NCBI GenBank assembly: GCA_964632395.1
Contig: CAZWES010000002.1
Coordinates: 1 to 64,000, forward strand
DNA length: 64,000 nucleotides
DNA from: CAZWES01 sp964632395
Lineage (GTDB): Bacteria > Patescibacteriota > Gracilibacteria > Peribacterales > Peribacteraceae
Direction of reading: 5' to 3'
The notes below the pieces were generated by a model. That model saw only the letters and a program-made list of their open reading frames with translations, had not been told where the DNA came from and did not search any database. Position numbers and translations under genes: made by a program. Shown in pieces: positions 32,902-41,795 of this stretch. How positions within the stretch are numbered: position 1 is the first letter of the stretch; each line of letters opens with the position of its first letter.

Positions 32902-34821
32902 ATGCCAGTCGTTAAAATGCAAAAGGTGGCCATCCTCTCCCACAACTCGCACAGTGAGGACTTACTCGAATTCCTGCAGGATGAAGGCGTAATGGAAGTT
33001 AGCCCGAACGAGGAAACAGTTGATATTGAGCACCCCAAGGTTTCCTACGAAAAGGCGGAAGTCGTTTTTGCAATTGATTTTTTGAGGCCGAGTGCAACCA
33101 AGGAAGCACTTAAAATCGCAAAGAGCCCGGGGTCTAATGATGATATTAGGAAAGCTGCATTGCACACAGATTTCCGTGCAATTATTGACGAGTGTAAAAA
33201 ACTTGAGGATGAATCATCGGAAGTTTTAAGTGAAAGGCAGAAACTGGAAGCGGAAAAGGAGAGACTCCTGCCCTGGCAAAAATCTCCGCTTAATTTAAAT
33301 GAGAAGGAAACCAAAACTTCTAAAGTGACGTACGGCACATGTCCGCCCGCATCCATTGATGACCTCAGGGCGGAAATTGATGAGAAGAATTTGAAGGTTG
33401 AGCTCGTGCAAATCGAGAAAGCCTCAAATGAAGTATTCTTAGCATCAGTAGTTTGGAAGAAGGACACGGAAGAATTTGAAAGAACATCCGCAAAACATGG
33501 ATTTACTGCAGTTGATCTGCCGGAAGCAGGTGGCGCTCCTGTGCAGGAACTTGGCCGAATTGATCAGGAGTTGAAAAAGTTTGAGGAGAATGAGATGGAG
33601 CTAAACCGCAAACGCACGGAACTTGCAAAAAGTTTTCCTGATCTAGTTCGCCTTGGAATATATCTGCAATGGATTGATCAAAAGCAATCCGTGCGGTCGG
33701 AATTTTCAGCGACTGACCAAACCGTTTCACTCACGGGCTGGATTCCATCCAAAGAATTTAATGACCTTGAAAAGAAGTTGGAGCAAAAGTTCCCGGCAGT
33801 CGCTCTACTTAAAACAGAACCTAGGGAAGGTGAAGAGCCACCGATGCAGATCAAAAATGTTGACGCGGTAGCGCCGTTTGAAGCTGTGACGAGATTATAT
33901 GGAATTCCAGGTGGAGGTGAAATGGACCCAACACGTCCGCTCATGCCTTTCTTTATTCTTTATTTTGGACTTTGTCTGACTGATGCAGGATATGGGTTTA
34001 TCCTCGCGGCACTGATGGGTGTATTAATTTGGAAGTTCAAACTAAAAATGCAGGAACAGAAACTGGTCTGGCTTCTTTTTTACGCAGGAATTGTCACATT
34101 CCTCGTTTCAATCCCATTTGGCGGATGGTTTGGTATAACTCCGGATGCAGTCCCCGCATTTTTGACTTACACAAATTCTAACGGTGACCTGAGATTTGTC
34201 GGACAGATTTGGGATTTGACGAAAGACGTGGATTTCTTCCGGAACCTTGCACTCACGCTCGGTTCAATACAAATCCTCTTTGGAATATTCCTTGCAGGTT
34301 ACTGGAAGGCAATTCACGGAAAAGTTTTTGAGGCAATTGCATCACACTTCACAGTTCATCTTTTCGCAATTGCACTCGCACTTAAATATGCACTTGGTGT
34401 TCCATTCATGGATTACGCACTGATTGCAATCGGCCTTCTCTTCATCTGGGGGCAAGGCAAGGGCCCATGGTTCGTACGACCTCTGGTCGGAACGCTTGGC
34501 GCCCTTGGTTTTCTAATCGGAATCATGAGTAATATACTCTCATACTTGAGGATACTCGCACTCGGATTAGCAACCGGTGCGCTTGCTTTCGCTATAAACC
34601 AAGTGGCAGTTGTACTCAAAGATTTGCTGCCTATTTTCTTAGGAATTCCCGTTTTCATCTGTATCCTTTTATTCGGACATATGATCTCCCTCGCCCTAAA
34701 CGGCCTCGGCTCATTCGTTCACTCCGGACGACTTCAGTTTATTGAGTTCTTCGGACAGTTTTTCCAGGGTGGAGGACGTGAGTTTACACCATTTAAACGA
34801 TCTCTTTCCCCAATTGCATGA
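32902..34821 (+). CDS. atpI: V-type ATPase membrane subunit I (a-subunit)
   Basis: A 639-residue stator subunit. The N-terminal cytoplasmic half (1-345) is coiled coil and alpha/beta ('MPVVKMQKVAILSHNSHSED', 'AVAPFEAVTRLYGIPGGGEMDPT'). The C-terminal half has about seven membrane helices, including 'PFFILYFGLCLTDAGYGFILA' and the ion-path helix 'MSNILSYLRILALGLATGALAFAIN' with the essential Arg. Together with the K ring it forms the ion channel. It overlaps the next ORF by 4 bp (ATGA). Confident. Confidence 0.95.
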   Translation: MPVVKMQKVAILSHNSHSEDLLEFLQDEGVMEVSPNEETVDIEHPKVSYEKAEVVFAIDFLRPSATKEALKIAKSPGSNDDIRKAALHTDFRAIIDECKKLEDESSEVLSERQKLEAEKERLLPWQKSPLNLNEKETKTSKVTYGTCPPASIDDLRAEIDEKNLKVELVQIEKASNEVFLASVVWKKDTEEFERTSAKHGFTAVDLPEAGGAPVQELGRIDQELKKFEENEMELNRKRTELAKSFPDLVRLGIYLQWIDQKQSVRSEFSATDQTVSLTGWIPSKEFNDLEKKLEQKFPAVALLKTEPREGEEPPMQIKNVDAVAPFEAVTRLYGIPGGGEMDPTRPLMPFFILYFGLCLTDAGYGFILAALMGVLIWKFKLKMQEQKLVWLLFYAGIVTFLVSIPFGGWFGITPDAVPAFLTYTNSNGDLRFVGQIWDLTKDVDFFRNLALTLGSIQILFGIFLAGYWKAIHGKVFEAIASHFTVHLFAIALALKYALGVPFMDYALIAIGLLFIWGQGKGPWFVRPLVGTLGALGFLIGIMSNILSYLRILALGLATGALAFAINQVAVVLKDLLPIFLGIPVFICILLFGHMISLALNGLGSFVHSGRLQFIEFFGQFFQGGGREFTPFKRSLSPIA

Positions 34822-35153
34822 TGGATGAAAAAGAACCACAAAACAGGCAGACATCAGAAGAAAAAGCTGCTGAGCTTTCCGCGAAAATTGATAGATTAAT
34901 GCGATTCGGCCAAGGATTGAGACAGGAACAAATGGAAGTCCATACGAAAGAGGTTGCCGCTCTCGTGCAAGATCTGACATCGATAGCACATGAGGAAGGC
35001 AGAAATGAGGTCATACGATCCGTAAAGGATCCAGTAATGTCCATTCTCGAAAAAGCCAGTGATCTCAGCGGTGAAATAGAATCTGCTCGCAAGGCAGCAG
35101 AAACAGCACTTCAGTTTTCCACCGAGCTCAGAGAGGCACCGCAACAAACCTAA
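34818..35153 (+). CDS. Uncharacterised helical protein inside the V-ATPase operon, 111 aa
   Basis: A soluble helical protein ('EEKAAELSAKIDRLMRFGQG', 'EVHTKEVAALVQDLTSIAHE', 'MSILEKASDLSGEIESARKA'). Its start overlaps the atpI stop. It does not resemble any standard V-ATPase subunit. Position suggests an assembly or stalk-associated factor, or an operon passenger. It is one of three such extra ORFs in the operon. Confidence 0.6.
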   Translation: MMDEKEPQNRQTSEEKAAELSAKIDRLMRFGQGLRQEQMEVHTKEVAALVQDLTSIAHEEGRNEVIRSVKDPVMSILEKASDLSGEIESARKAAETALQFSTELREAPQQT

Positions 35154-35194
35154 CAATAACTAATCTATTTTCACTTTCTTACCCCTTACACACC

Positions 35195-35719
35195 ATGGAA
35201 CTCGAAGTAGTACAATTCACCGCCGAGAGAGCCGATCTATTCGGCTTTCCTATGGCAATACTTGGCTCGGCAATCGCCGTGACTCTTGCCTGCATTGGTT
35301 CGATTATAGGCGTAGCTGCTGCAGGACAAGCTGGAACAGGCCTCCTCACAGAAAAGCCAAGAGCCTTCGGACAGGTTATGGTTATCGAAGCATTGCCAGG
35401 ATCACAGGGTATTTACGGAATGGTAATCGCATTCCTAGTGCTGATTTTCTTCAAAATAGGATCACCTGATCAGCTTCCCATCACACTCACAACAGGAATG
35501 AGTATTTTGTATGCTTGTATCCCTGTCGGTCTTGCTGGCATGCTCTCTGGTCCCTTCCAGGGCAAAGTTTGCGCTGCCGGCATGAAGATGATGGCGACAG
35601 ACGAAAAGGCAGGAGGCAAGGTTATCATCATGGCTGTAGTTGTAGAAACATTTGCCATTCTTGGCTTCCTGATAAGCTTCCTTTCTTTGCTTAACATCGC
35701 AGGCGGACTTTCCGCATAA
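35195..35719 (+). CDS. atpK: V-type ATPase rotor proteolipid subunit K, sodium-type residues
   Basis: A 174-residue protein of two fused hairpins (four helices). Helix 2 reads 'EALPGSQGIYGMVIAFLVL', the loop before helix 4 has 'GPFQGKVCAAG', and helix 4 has 'VVVETFAILGFLISF'. The residues L67, S70, Q71, Q122 and E151 match in order and spacing the sodium ligands of Enterococcus hirae NtpK (L61, T64, Q65, Q110, E139), with Thr to Ser at one site. Only one ring carboxylate per four helices is present, as in NtpK. Sodium coupling is therefore likely but inferred. The gene start has no Shine-Dalgarno site. Confidence 0.93.
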   Translation: MELEVVQFTAERADLFGFPMAILGSAIAVTLACIGSIIGVAAAGQAGTGLLTEKPRAFGQVMVIEALPGSQGIYGMVIAFLVLIFFKIGSPDQLPITLTTGMSILYACIPVGLAGMLSGPFQGKVCAAGMKMMATDEKAGGKVIIMAVVVETFAILGFLISFLSLLNIAGGLSA

Positions 35720-35723
35720 TCCA

Positions 35724-35802
35724 ATCATTTGAAAATTGAATCTTGAAATTTGAAAATTGAATGAAAATTGTAAATTGGAAATTGAAAATTTTCCCTGACC
35801 AC
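35724..35802. repeat. Right half of a GTCGGAGAAAATTT-family element
   Basis: TTGAAAATTGAATC words end in GAAAATTTTCCCTGACCACC, the same 20 bases that end the element at 2679. The mirror arm is missing. It stops 16 nt before the atpE ATG. Confidence 0.65.
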
Positions 35803-35817
35803 CTTCCCATCAAAAAA

Positions 35818-36306
35818 ATGGCCTTAGCCGATATCATCTCCGCCATAAACGCTCAGAAAGATAAGGACCTCGCCGCCCTGCAGGAGCGCACGCTCAACGA
35901 AAAGAATTCCTGCAAAAAGAAAACCGATGATGAACTCGCAACTTACGAAGACGATCTTAAAAAGCAGACTGCATCCAAAAAGGAACAGCTTAAAAAGAAG
36001 GCAGAGACGATGGTGCAAATGGAGCACAGAAAGACGTTACTTGAAGAAAAGCGAAAAGCGATTGATAGCGTTTACGATGCGGTGATTGCAGAGCTCAAGA
36101 AGTTGCCGCCGGAAAAGGTAAAGAAATTGGAAGCGGCACTGGAAAAGAAAACTGCAAAGCATAAAGGGAAGAAGCATCCCTCAAAGGAAGGCGGTTTCAC
36201 GCTCATTTCCGAAAAAGCAGAGGAAGATTTTACTTTCCCGCACCTCGTACAAACAGTACTTCGACCAGAGACTGAACTTGAAGTTGCTGCAAAATTATTC
36301 GAATAG
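35818..36306 (+). CDS. atpE: V-type ATPase peripheral-stalk subunit E
   Basis: A 162-residue protein. A long N-terminal coiled coil ('MALADIISAINAQKDKDLAA', 'TASKKEQLKKKAETMVQMEHRKTLL') leads to a short globular C-terminus ('VQTVLRPETELEVAAKLFE'). It is somewhat shorter than archaeal E subunits. It pairs with G/H to form the stator stalk. The ATG at 35818 is chosen; an upstream ATG at 35761 lies inside the repeat element. Confidence 0.8.
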   Translation: MALADIISAINAQKDKDLAALQERTLNEKNSCKKKTDDELATYEDDLKKQTASKKEQLKKKAETMVQMEHRKTLLEEKRKAIDSVYDAVIAELKKLPPEKVKKLEAALEKKTAKHKGKKHPSKEGGFTLISEKAEEDFTFPHLVQTVLRPETELEVAAKLFE

Positions 36307-36311
36307 CACCA

Positions 36312-36352
36312 CCTTAGTGTCATAGTGAGCGGAGTCGAACCATGACACGACC
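36312..36352. repeat. GTGTCA-family palindrome between atpE and atpC
   Basis: GTGTCATAGT (36321-36330) and CCATGACAC (36339-36347) form the arms around GAGCGGAGTCGAA. It is a short member of the family found in sufC, atpF and pgl. Confidence 0.65.
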
Positions 36353-36364
36353 TCTAAAAAAAGT

Positions 36365-37258
36365 ATGACCCTCACCACTCCCCACCTAATCGGCCAACAC
36401 TACGCCTACGCAATAGGCCGCCTCGGCGCACTCGAGGATCAGCTGCTTAAAACAACTGATATTGATCGCCTGCTCGGTGCATCGGATGGTGCTGAGTCTG
36501 TAAAGATGCTCCGCGACATCGAGTTCATTGCAACACCGGAATCGGATGAGGCATTTCAGGAGACTCTGAATTCAACCACAGCACTACTCAAAGAAACTGT
36601 TGAGAGGATGATTCCCGAACCAAAACATTTCATCTTCAATATCCTCTGGATAGATTTTGATCGTCCATGGATTGCATATAAATTGAAGGAAAAACACGGA
36701 TTCACAAGTCAAATTGCAACTCCTCCCAGTCCTCCAGTCTCAACCAGATTTGCATCGGAATTTGATCAGGAATTCAAAACTCCGCAGGAAATTGATGATG
36801 TGGTTGCAGAGTCCATCAATGAACAAAAGTTGATGCTTGCAAAACGATCAGGTAGTGCATTGATCAGATCATTCGTCGAAAAAACAATGAACTTGGAGGC
36901 TCTGAGAGTAAGAACCCGCAGCGCGGGTTCGGTTACCCGCGTTGCGGGTACCACCACATCAAATACCCGCGTTGCGGGCCACGACTCATCACCTACCCGC
37001 GATGCGGGATCCAATTCTTCAGCCACCCGCGACTCGGACACCAACTCAATCGAAACAATCGCCTTCGAAAAAGAAGGAGTAGCGCAACTCAGTGATCTTC
37101 TTGACGATATGCAGCAGATGATGCTCGGGCCAGAGGCTACTTTCAGCTATGCAGTACGAGCTCTCAACCACATCCAACTTTTGAAGATATTGTTGACTGG
37201 AAAAGTAAATAATCTGCCGATTCAGGAAGTTAAGTCATTACTCCCGCCACTCGTTTGA
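36365..37258 (+). CDS. atpC: V-type ATPase subunit C (d/AC39) with in-frame hairpin repeats
   Basis: A 297-residue protein with the C/AC39 helical fold: 'YAYAIGRLGALEDQLLKTTDIDRLLGASDGAESVKMLRDIEF' at the start and 'FSYAVRALNHIQLLKILLTGK' near the end. It links the rotor to the central stalk. Residues about 182-227 are a low-complexity loop, 'TRSAGSVTRVAGTTT...TRVAG...TRDAG...TRDSD'. It is encoded by five copies of the hairpin ACCCGCGTTGCGGGT and variants (36911-37036), evidently a repeat expansion inside the gene that keeps frame. Its stop overlaps the atpF start (TGATG). Confidence 0.85.
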   Translation: MTLTTPHLIGQHYAYAIGRLGALEDQLLKTTDIDRLLGASDGAESVKMLRDIEFIATPESDEAFQETLNSTTALLKETVERMIPEPKHFIFNILWIDFDRPWIAYKLKEKHGFTSQIATPPSPPVSTRFASEFDQEFKTPQEIDDVVAESINEQKLMLAKRSGSALIRSFVEKTMNLEALRVRTRSAGSVTRVAGTTTSNTRVAGHDSSPTRDAGSNSSATRDSDTNSIETIAFEKEGVAQLSDLLDDMQQMMLGPEATFSYAVRALNHIQLLKILLTGKVNNLPIQEVKSLLPPLV

Positions 37259-37635
37259 TGGAATACAAGATTGCGATAGTCGGCTCCAAAGAAGCAATCG
37301 AAGGATTCTCCCTCCTTGGCGTAACCACCGTTCCTGCATCTTCAGCAGCCGAAGCTGTGGAGAAGATAAAAGAGATGAAGAAAATGAATGGTGTCACGCT
37401 GAGCGGAGCGCAAGCATCCGATAAGGATGCGCAGCGCGGAGTCGAAGCGTACGCAATCATTTTTGTAACAGAAGACCTCGCAAAGGACTTCACAACTGAC
37501 GATGAAAGATACTTTGCAAAAGACCCGTTGCCAGCAATTATTCCCCTCCCATCACATCTGGGATCGACAGGTTACTCGACTGCACGGCTTAGCCGAATAG
37601 TCGAACGGGCTGTTGGCTCGGATATTCTCAAGTAA
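37258..37635 (+). CDS. atpF: V-type ATPase subunit F with repeat-derived insert
   Basis: A 125-residue central-stalk subunit ('MEYKIAIVGSKEAIEGFSLLGV', 'YAIIFVTEDLAKDF', 'LPAIIPLPSHLGSTGYS'). The usual length is about 100. The extra residues 45-64 (GVTLSGAQASDKDAQRGVEA) are encoded by a GTGTCA-family palindrome (37394-37450: GTGTCACGCTGAGCGGAGCG...GCGGAGTCGAAGCG). It begins on the last base of the atpC stop. Confident in identity. Confidence 0.85.
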   Translation: MEYKIAIVGSKEAIEGFSLLGVTTVPASSAAEAVEKIKEMKKMNGVTLSGAQASDKDAQRGVEAYAIIFVTEDLAKDFTTDDERYFAKDPLPAIIPLPSHLGSTGYSTARLSRIVERAVGSDILK

Positions 37636-37651
37636 TCCTTAACTTCATATT

Positions 37652-37870
37652 ATGACAACAGGACCCAACGAACAGGCACTAACCAGGCTGACCGATATGG
37701 TTCGTTCCCCGGAAACTAGAGAGATATTGACTCGGGAACTTGGAATCCATATCGGACGACTCTCTTTGGATGCATTGCAAAATCCGGATGATCAAGATAC
37801 AAAACTTGCCCATAACACAATGGCAAGACTCAATGATCTGTTATCTGAAATACCAAACCCTGATTCCTAA
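37652..37870 (+). CDS. Uncharacterised small protein in the V-ATPase operon, 72 aa
   Basis: A soluble helical peptide ('MTTGPNEQALTRLTDMVRSP', 'LGIHIGRLSLDALQNPDDQD'). No family is recognised. It lies 16 bp after atpF and 37 bp before atpA. Second of the three extra ORFs in this operon. Confidence 0.55.
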   Translation: MTTGPNEQALTRLTDMVRSPETREILTRELGIHIGRLSLDALQNPDDQDTKLAHNTMARLNDLLSEIPNPDS

Positions 37871-37907
37871 TTCCCTAATCACCTAACTTCCCTAACCTCC
37901 CTAAAAA
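37862..37907. repeat. CCTAA word leader of atpA
   Basis: CCCTAATCACCTAACTTCCC leads to CTAACCTCCCTAAAAA and then the ATG. The last 16 bases before the ATG are the same as those before atpB. Confidence 0.65.
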
Positions 37908-39647
37908 ATGTCCACCATCACAAAAGTAGCCGGCCCCCTCGTCATCGCAGACGGGATGAAAGAGGCAAAAATGTTCGAAGTCGTTCGTGTTTCCAAGGAG
38001 AAGCTGATGGGCGAAGTGATCGAACTCCATGGAGATGATGCTTCCATTCAGGTTTATGAAGATACCGGTGGAATCGGACCCGGAGAACCTGTTGAGCGCA
38101 CAGGGCAGACGATGACTGTGGAGCTTGGCCCAGGCCTAATGGAGATGATCTACGACGGAGTCCAGCGCCCTCTCAAATTGATCGAAGAACATGCAAAATC
38201 TTCTTACATAAGCCGTGGGATTGATATTCCGGGACTCGATCATAAAAAGAAATGGGATTTTAAAGCAGTCGCAAAAGCTGGTGACAAAGTGGAGGCAGGT
38301 GATGTTCTTGGAGAAGTGGAAGAAACTTCTTTGATCATGCATAAAATAATGGTGCCACCGGGAGTTTCGGGAACTGTTACAAAAATTGAATCGGGGAAGT
38401 TCACGATCGAAGAAGTTGTTGCAACTGTTGATGATAAAAAGATAACGATGTTACAAAAGTGGCCAATTAGAAATCCCCGTCCTTTCAATGCAAAAAAAGA
38501 GCCAATCACACCTCTTACTACCGGAACAAGAATTCTGGATATGCTTTTCCCGATTATGAAGGGTGGAGCCGGTGCAATCCCCGGACCATTCGGCGCAGGA
38601 AAGACTGTTACTCAACAAACTCTCGCAAAATATTGCGACGCACAGGTGATCGTTTATATCGGTTGCGGAGAACGCGGAAATGAGATGACAGACGTACTTA
38701 AGGAATTCCCGGAACTTATTGACCCACATTCAGGAGAACCATTAATGAAACGAACTGTAATGATCGCAAACACATCAAACATGCCCGTAGCCGCACGTGA
38801 GGCTTCCGTGTACACAGGAATCACAATAGCCGAGTACTACCGCGATATGGGCTACCACGTTGCATTGATGGCGGATTCCACATCAAGATGGGCGGAGGCG
38901 ATGAGGGAAATGTCCGGGAGGCTGGGAGAAATGCCAGGAGAGGAAGGTTATCCAGCATATCTTGGATCACGCACTGCAGGATTTTATGAGCGTGCTGGAT
39001 ATGTTGAATGCCTAGGAAGTGAGAAACGCGAGGGGTCGTTGACGGTGATCGGTGCAGTTTCGCCTCCGGGTGGAGACTTCTCCGAGCCTGTTACACAAAA
39101 CACTCTCCGTGTGACCAAAGTCTTCTGGGCACTGGATGCAAAGCTCGCAAACAAGCGCCACTTCCCTGCTATCAACTGGCTGCAGAGCTACTCACTGTAT
39201 CTCGCAAATTTGAGAAAATACGTAACCAAAGAAATTGCAGAAGATTTTATGGATGTGCGTGAGAAAGGTTCCGCACTTTTGCAGGAGGAGGCAAAGCTGG
39301 AGGAAATTGTGCGGCTCGTTGGTGCAGATTCGCTCTCACCAAAGGAGCAGTTGATTCTGGAAGCCGCAAAAGCCATCCGCGAGGACTTCCTGTTCCAGAA
39401 TGCGTTTGATGAGGTGGACGCGTATTCTTCCATCCTCAAGCAGTACCGGATTTTGAGGACGATTGTGAAGTTTTACAACGCAGCACTTAACGTCGTTGAT
39501 CAGGAAGAATTTGATTTCGATAAACTGCGCCAAATTCCTGTGCGTGAAAAAATGGTAAAGGCGCATTTGATTCCGGAGGGAGAATGGGAGAAGTTTGATG
39601 AGATTGAAAGGGAGATTGAGGAACAGGTTTCCGCACTTAAAGCTTAA
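37908..39647 (+). CDS. atpA: V-type ATPase catalytic subunit A
   Basis: A 579-residue catalytic subunit with Walker A GPFGAGKT at 226-233, 'GCGERGNEMTDVL', 'MADSTSRWAEAMREMSGRLGEMPGEEGYP' and the non-homologous insertion between residues 110 and 190 typical of A subunits. It hydrolyses or makes ATP in the A3B3 head. Start context is the CCTAA word leader, without a Shine-Dalgarno site. Certain. Confidence 0.98.
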   Translation: MSTITKVAGPLVIADGMKEAKMFEVVRVSKEKLMGEVIELHGDDASIQVYEDTGGIGPGEPVERTGQTMTVELGPGLMEMIYDGVQRPLKLIEEHAKSSYISRGIDIPGLDHKKKWDFKAVAKAGDKVEAGDVLGEVEETSLIMHKIMVPPGVSGTVTKIESGKFTIEEVVATVDDKKITMLQKWPIRNPRPFNAKKEPITPLTTGTRILDMLFPIMKGGAGAIPGPFGAGKTVTQQTLAKYCDAQVIVYIGCGERGNEMTDVLKEFPELIDPHSGEPLMKRTVMIANTSNMPVAAREASVYTGITIAEYYRDMGYHVALMADSTSRWAEAMREMSGRLGEMPGEEGYPAYLGSRTAGFYERAGYVECLGSEKREGSLTVIGAVSPPGGDFSEPVTQNTLRVTKVFWALDAKLANKRHFPAINWLQSYSLYLANLRKYVTKEIAEDFMDVREKGSALLQEEAKLEEIVRLVGADSLSPKEQLILEAAKAIREDFLFQNAFDEVDAYSSILKQYRILRTIVKFYNAALNVVDQEEFDFDKLRQIPVREKMVKAHLIPEGEWEKFDEIEREIEEQVSALKA

Positions 39648-39660
39648 TTTTTCTATCCAT

Positions 39661-39963
39661 ATGACCTACCAAAAAACAGCAAAGCTCATAGTGCAAGACA
39701 CGGACATTACCGTGATCAGCATCGACAGGGCTAAAGCCCGATTTAGTCATGCGTTAACCCCGGGCTTAAGCCCGGGGTTAACGCATCTGTCACCGTGGGC
39801 TTTAGCCCCCTATAGGCTAAAAAGTTGCAAAGCTAGTGATCAGTCACCATACAAAGGTAAATTTAATTTGGTCGAATTCGACCAAATTAAAAAACTGACT
39901 TGTTATTACCCCGAATTCGAGGTAATTAGAAATAGAAAACAGATTTCTGCACTTAAATCTTAA
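39661..39963 (+). pseudogene. Repeat-filled ORF between atpA and atpB, possible KilA-N remnant
   Basis: An open frame of 100 codons. The first 22 (MTYQKTAKLIVQDTDITVIS) and 'GKFNLVEFDQIKK' resemble parts of KilA-N/ORF6N proteins, a weak match made by eye. The rest is built from palindromes: an outer GGGCTAAAGCCC/GGGCTTTAGCCC pair, a perfect 38-bp palindrome at 39749-39786, a perfect 30-bp palindrome at 39862-39891, and a near-perfect one at 39905-39926. Probably a decayed gene. Confidence 0.4.
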
Positions 39964-39981
39964 TTCTTCCCAATTTTCATC

Positions 39982-40314
39982 ATGAGCACTGACGCACCAA
40001 CATCGGAAGCCCCAGCGGCGCACCAATCAATCCAACGAGCAATTGATGAGGATGAGTGCACAACTATACCAAAAGAGACTATTCAAACATGGCGCGCACT
40101 CGATCAAGTAAAACGAGCTGCTCAGGAACTTGTCAGAATATCTCAAGATCCAAGCATTATCAGCGAAGACGGTAAAGTGGATACCGAAGCGTTAGATAGA
40201 GCACAGTGGGCAATAACCAGAGCAGTACGACAAGTTATAGATGCACAAGATCACGCACAACGAATGGAAGAAAGACAGAAAGAACTAGACTCCTCCGACT
40301 CACCAACCACCTAA
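39982..40314 (+). CDS. Uncharacterised helical protein in the V-ATPase operon, 110 aa
   Basis: A soluble acidic helical protein ('MSTDAPTSEAPAAHQSIQRA', 'TWRALDQVKRAAQELVRISQD', 'DRAQWAITRAVRQVIDAQDHA'). No family is recognised. It lies between atpA and atpB, which are adjacent in most V-ATPase operons. Third of the extra ORFs. Confidence 0.6.
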   Translation: MSTDAPTSEAPAAHQSIQRAIDEDECTTIPKETIQTWRALDQVKRAAQELVRISQDPSIISEDGKVDTEALDRAQWAITRAVRQVIDAQDHAQRMEERQKELDSSDSPTT

Positions 40315-40384
40315 CCACCTAACTCCCTACTTGCCCGCCGAAGCCCCGAAGGGCGAAGGCGGGACTCCCTAACCTCCCTAAAAA
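40305..40384. repeat. CCTAA word leader of atpB with nested GC hairpin
   Basis: CACCTAACCACCTAACTCCC words hold a nested CCCGCCGAAGCC...GAAGGCGGG hairpin (40333-40363) and end CTAACCTCCCTAAAAA before the ATG, as in front of atpA. Confidence 0.65.
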
Positions 40385-41767
40385 ATGTCAACCACTGCTT
40401 ACAAAACCGTCAAAGAAATCGCAGACCCACTCGTAATGGTAAAAGATGTCGAAGGCATCACGTACGAGGAACTCGTAGAGATTGAGCTTCCTGATGGAAC
40501 CAAAAAGCTTGGGAAAGTGCTTGAGGCGAGGACTGGCCTTGCAGTCGTTCAGCTTTTCGAAACCACTCAGGGGGTTGGAACAGAAGGTACAAAGGCCAGG
40601 TTCCTCGGGAAAACTTTTGAGCTTGGAGTTACGGAGGATTTGCTTGGGCGCGCATTCTCCGGTGCGGGGAAGCCGATTGATGGAGGGCCAGAGCCGATTG
40701 CAGAGGCAAGGCGCGATATTAACGGTGCTCCGATCAATCCGTACTCACGTGACTTCCCAAGTGATTTCTACCAAACAGGAGTTAGCACAATTGACGTGAT
40801 GAACACGCTTGTACGAGGACAGAAGCTCCCCATCTTCTCCGGAGCAGGATTGCCGCATAACCAATTGGCTGCACAGATTGCAAGGCAGGCGAAAGTGCGT
40901 GGCAAGGAAGGAAAAGAAGAAAAGTTTGCAGTTGTGTTCGCAGCGATGGGTGTTACGTTTGAAGAGGCGCAGTACTTTAGGAGTGAACTTGAAAAAACCG
41001 GAGCGCTCGAGCGCGCCATCCTCTTTATAAACACCGCTGCAGACCCCGTGGTTGAGCGAATCGCAACTCCGCGCCTTGCGCTTACTGCTGCAGAATATCT
41101 TGCATATGATAAAGACTACCATGTGCTTGTGATACTTACGGATATGACCAACTATTGTGAAGCACTGCGTGAGGTTTCTGCCGCACGAAAAGAAGTGCCG
41201 GGCCGCCGTGGGTTCCCTGGGTATATGTACACAGACCTTGCAACAGTCTACGAACGAGCAGGTCGTGTTAAAGGCAAGAATGGATCAATCACACAGGTGC
41301 CAATTTTGACTATGCCAGAGGATGATATTACTCACCCAATTCCAGACTTGACCGGGTACATCACGGAGGGGCAGTTTGTGATCTCACGTGAACTGCATGC
41401 AAAGGGAATCTATCCGCCAGTGAATGTGCTGCCCTCGCTTTCCAGATTGCAACAGACACTTTCCGGAGAAATGACACGTGATGACAGAAAGAATGTGATG
41501 GCACAGCTCTTTGCAGCTTACTCGCGTGGTAAGGATGTCCGTGAGCTTGCGGTTATTCTTGGTGAATCAGCTTTGAACGAAACTGATCTAAGCTTCATGA
41601 AGTTCGCCGATGCGTTTGAAGACAAGTTTGTGCGCCAGGGTGAGCTTGATGATAGATCTCTCGAGGATTCGCTGACGATCGGGTGGGAGCTTTTGAGTAT
41701 GCTTCCGAGAAGTGAATTGAAGCGTGTTAAAGATGAGGAGATTGAAAAATACATGCCTAAGAAATGA
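40385..41767 (+). CDS. atpB: V-type ATPase subunit B
   Basis: A 460-residue non-catalytic nucleotide-binding subunit ('[21 protein letters not shown]', '[47 protein letters not shown]', '[24 protein letters not shown]'). As expected for B, the P-loop is replaced by SGAGLPHN. It forms the alternating hexamer with subunit A. Certain. Confidence 0.98.
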   Translation: MSTTAYKTVKEIADPLVMVKDVEGITYEELVEIELPDGTKKLGKVLEARTGLAVVQLFETTQGVGTEGTKARFLGKTFELGVTEDLLGRAFSGAGKPIDGGPEPIAEARRDINGAPINPYSRDFPSDFYQTGVSTIDVMNTLVRGQKLPIFSGAGLPHNQLAAQIARQAKVRGKEGKEEKFAVVFAAMGVTFEEAQYFRSELEKTGALERAILFINTAADPVVERIATPRLALTAAEYLAYDKDYHVLVILTDMTNYCEALREVSAARKEVPGRRGFPGYMYTDLATVYERAGRVKGKNGSITQVPILTMPEDDITHPIPDLTGYITEGQFVISRELHAKGIYPPVNVLPSLSRLQQTLSGEMTRDDRKNVMAQLFAAYSRGKDVRELAVILGESALNETDLSFMKFADAFEDKFVRQGELDDRSLEDSLTIGWELLSMLPRSELKRVKDEEIEKYMPKK

Positions 41768-41795
41768 TGAACATACTTTCGATACACCAAAGGCG

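Noticed and set aside
35195..35719. Two ion-binding carboxylates per K subunit (E65 and E151)
   Set aside because: Aligning helix 2 with helix 4 puts G69, not E65, opposite E151, so only one ring carboxylate is expected.
36321..36347. Intrinsic terminator between atpE and atpC
   Set aside because: The stem is present but no T-run follows, and the operon clearly continues.
36911..37036. Possible CRISPR array
   Set aside because: The repeat units are 15-bp hairpins with irregular 15-16 bp spacing, kept in frame inside atpC; no cas genes are in the window.
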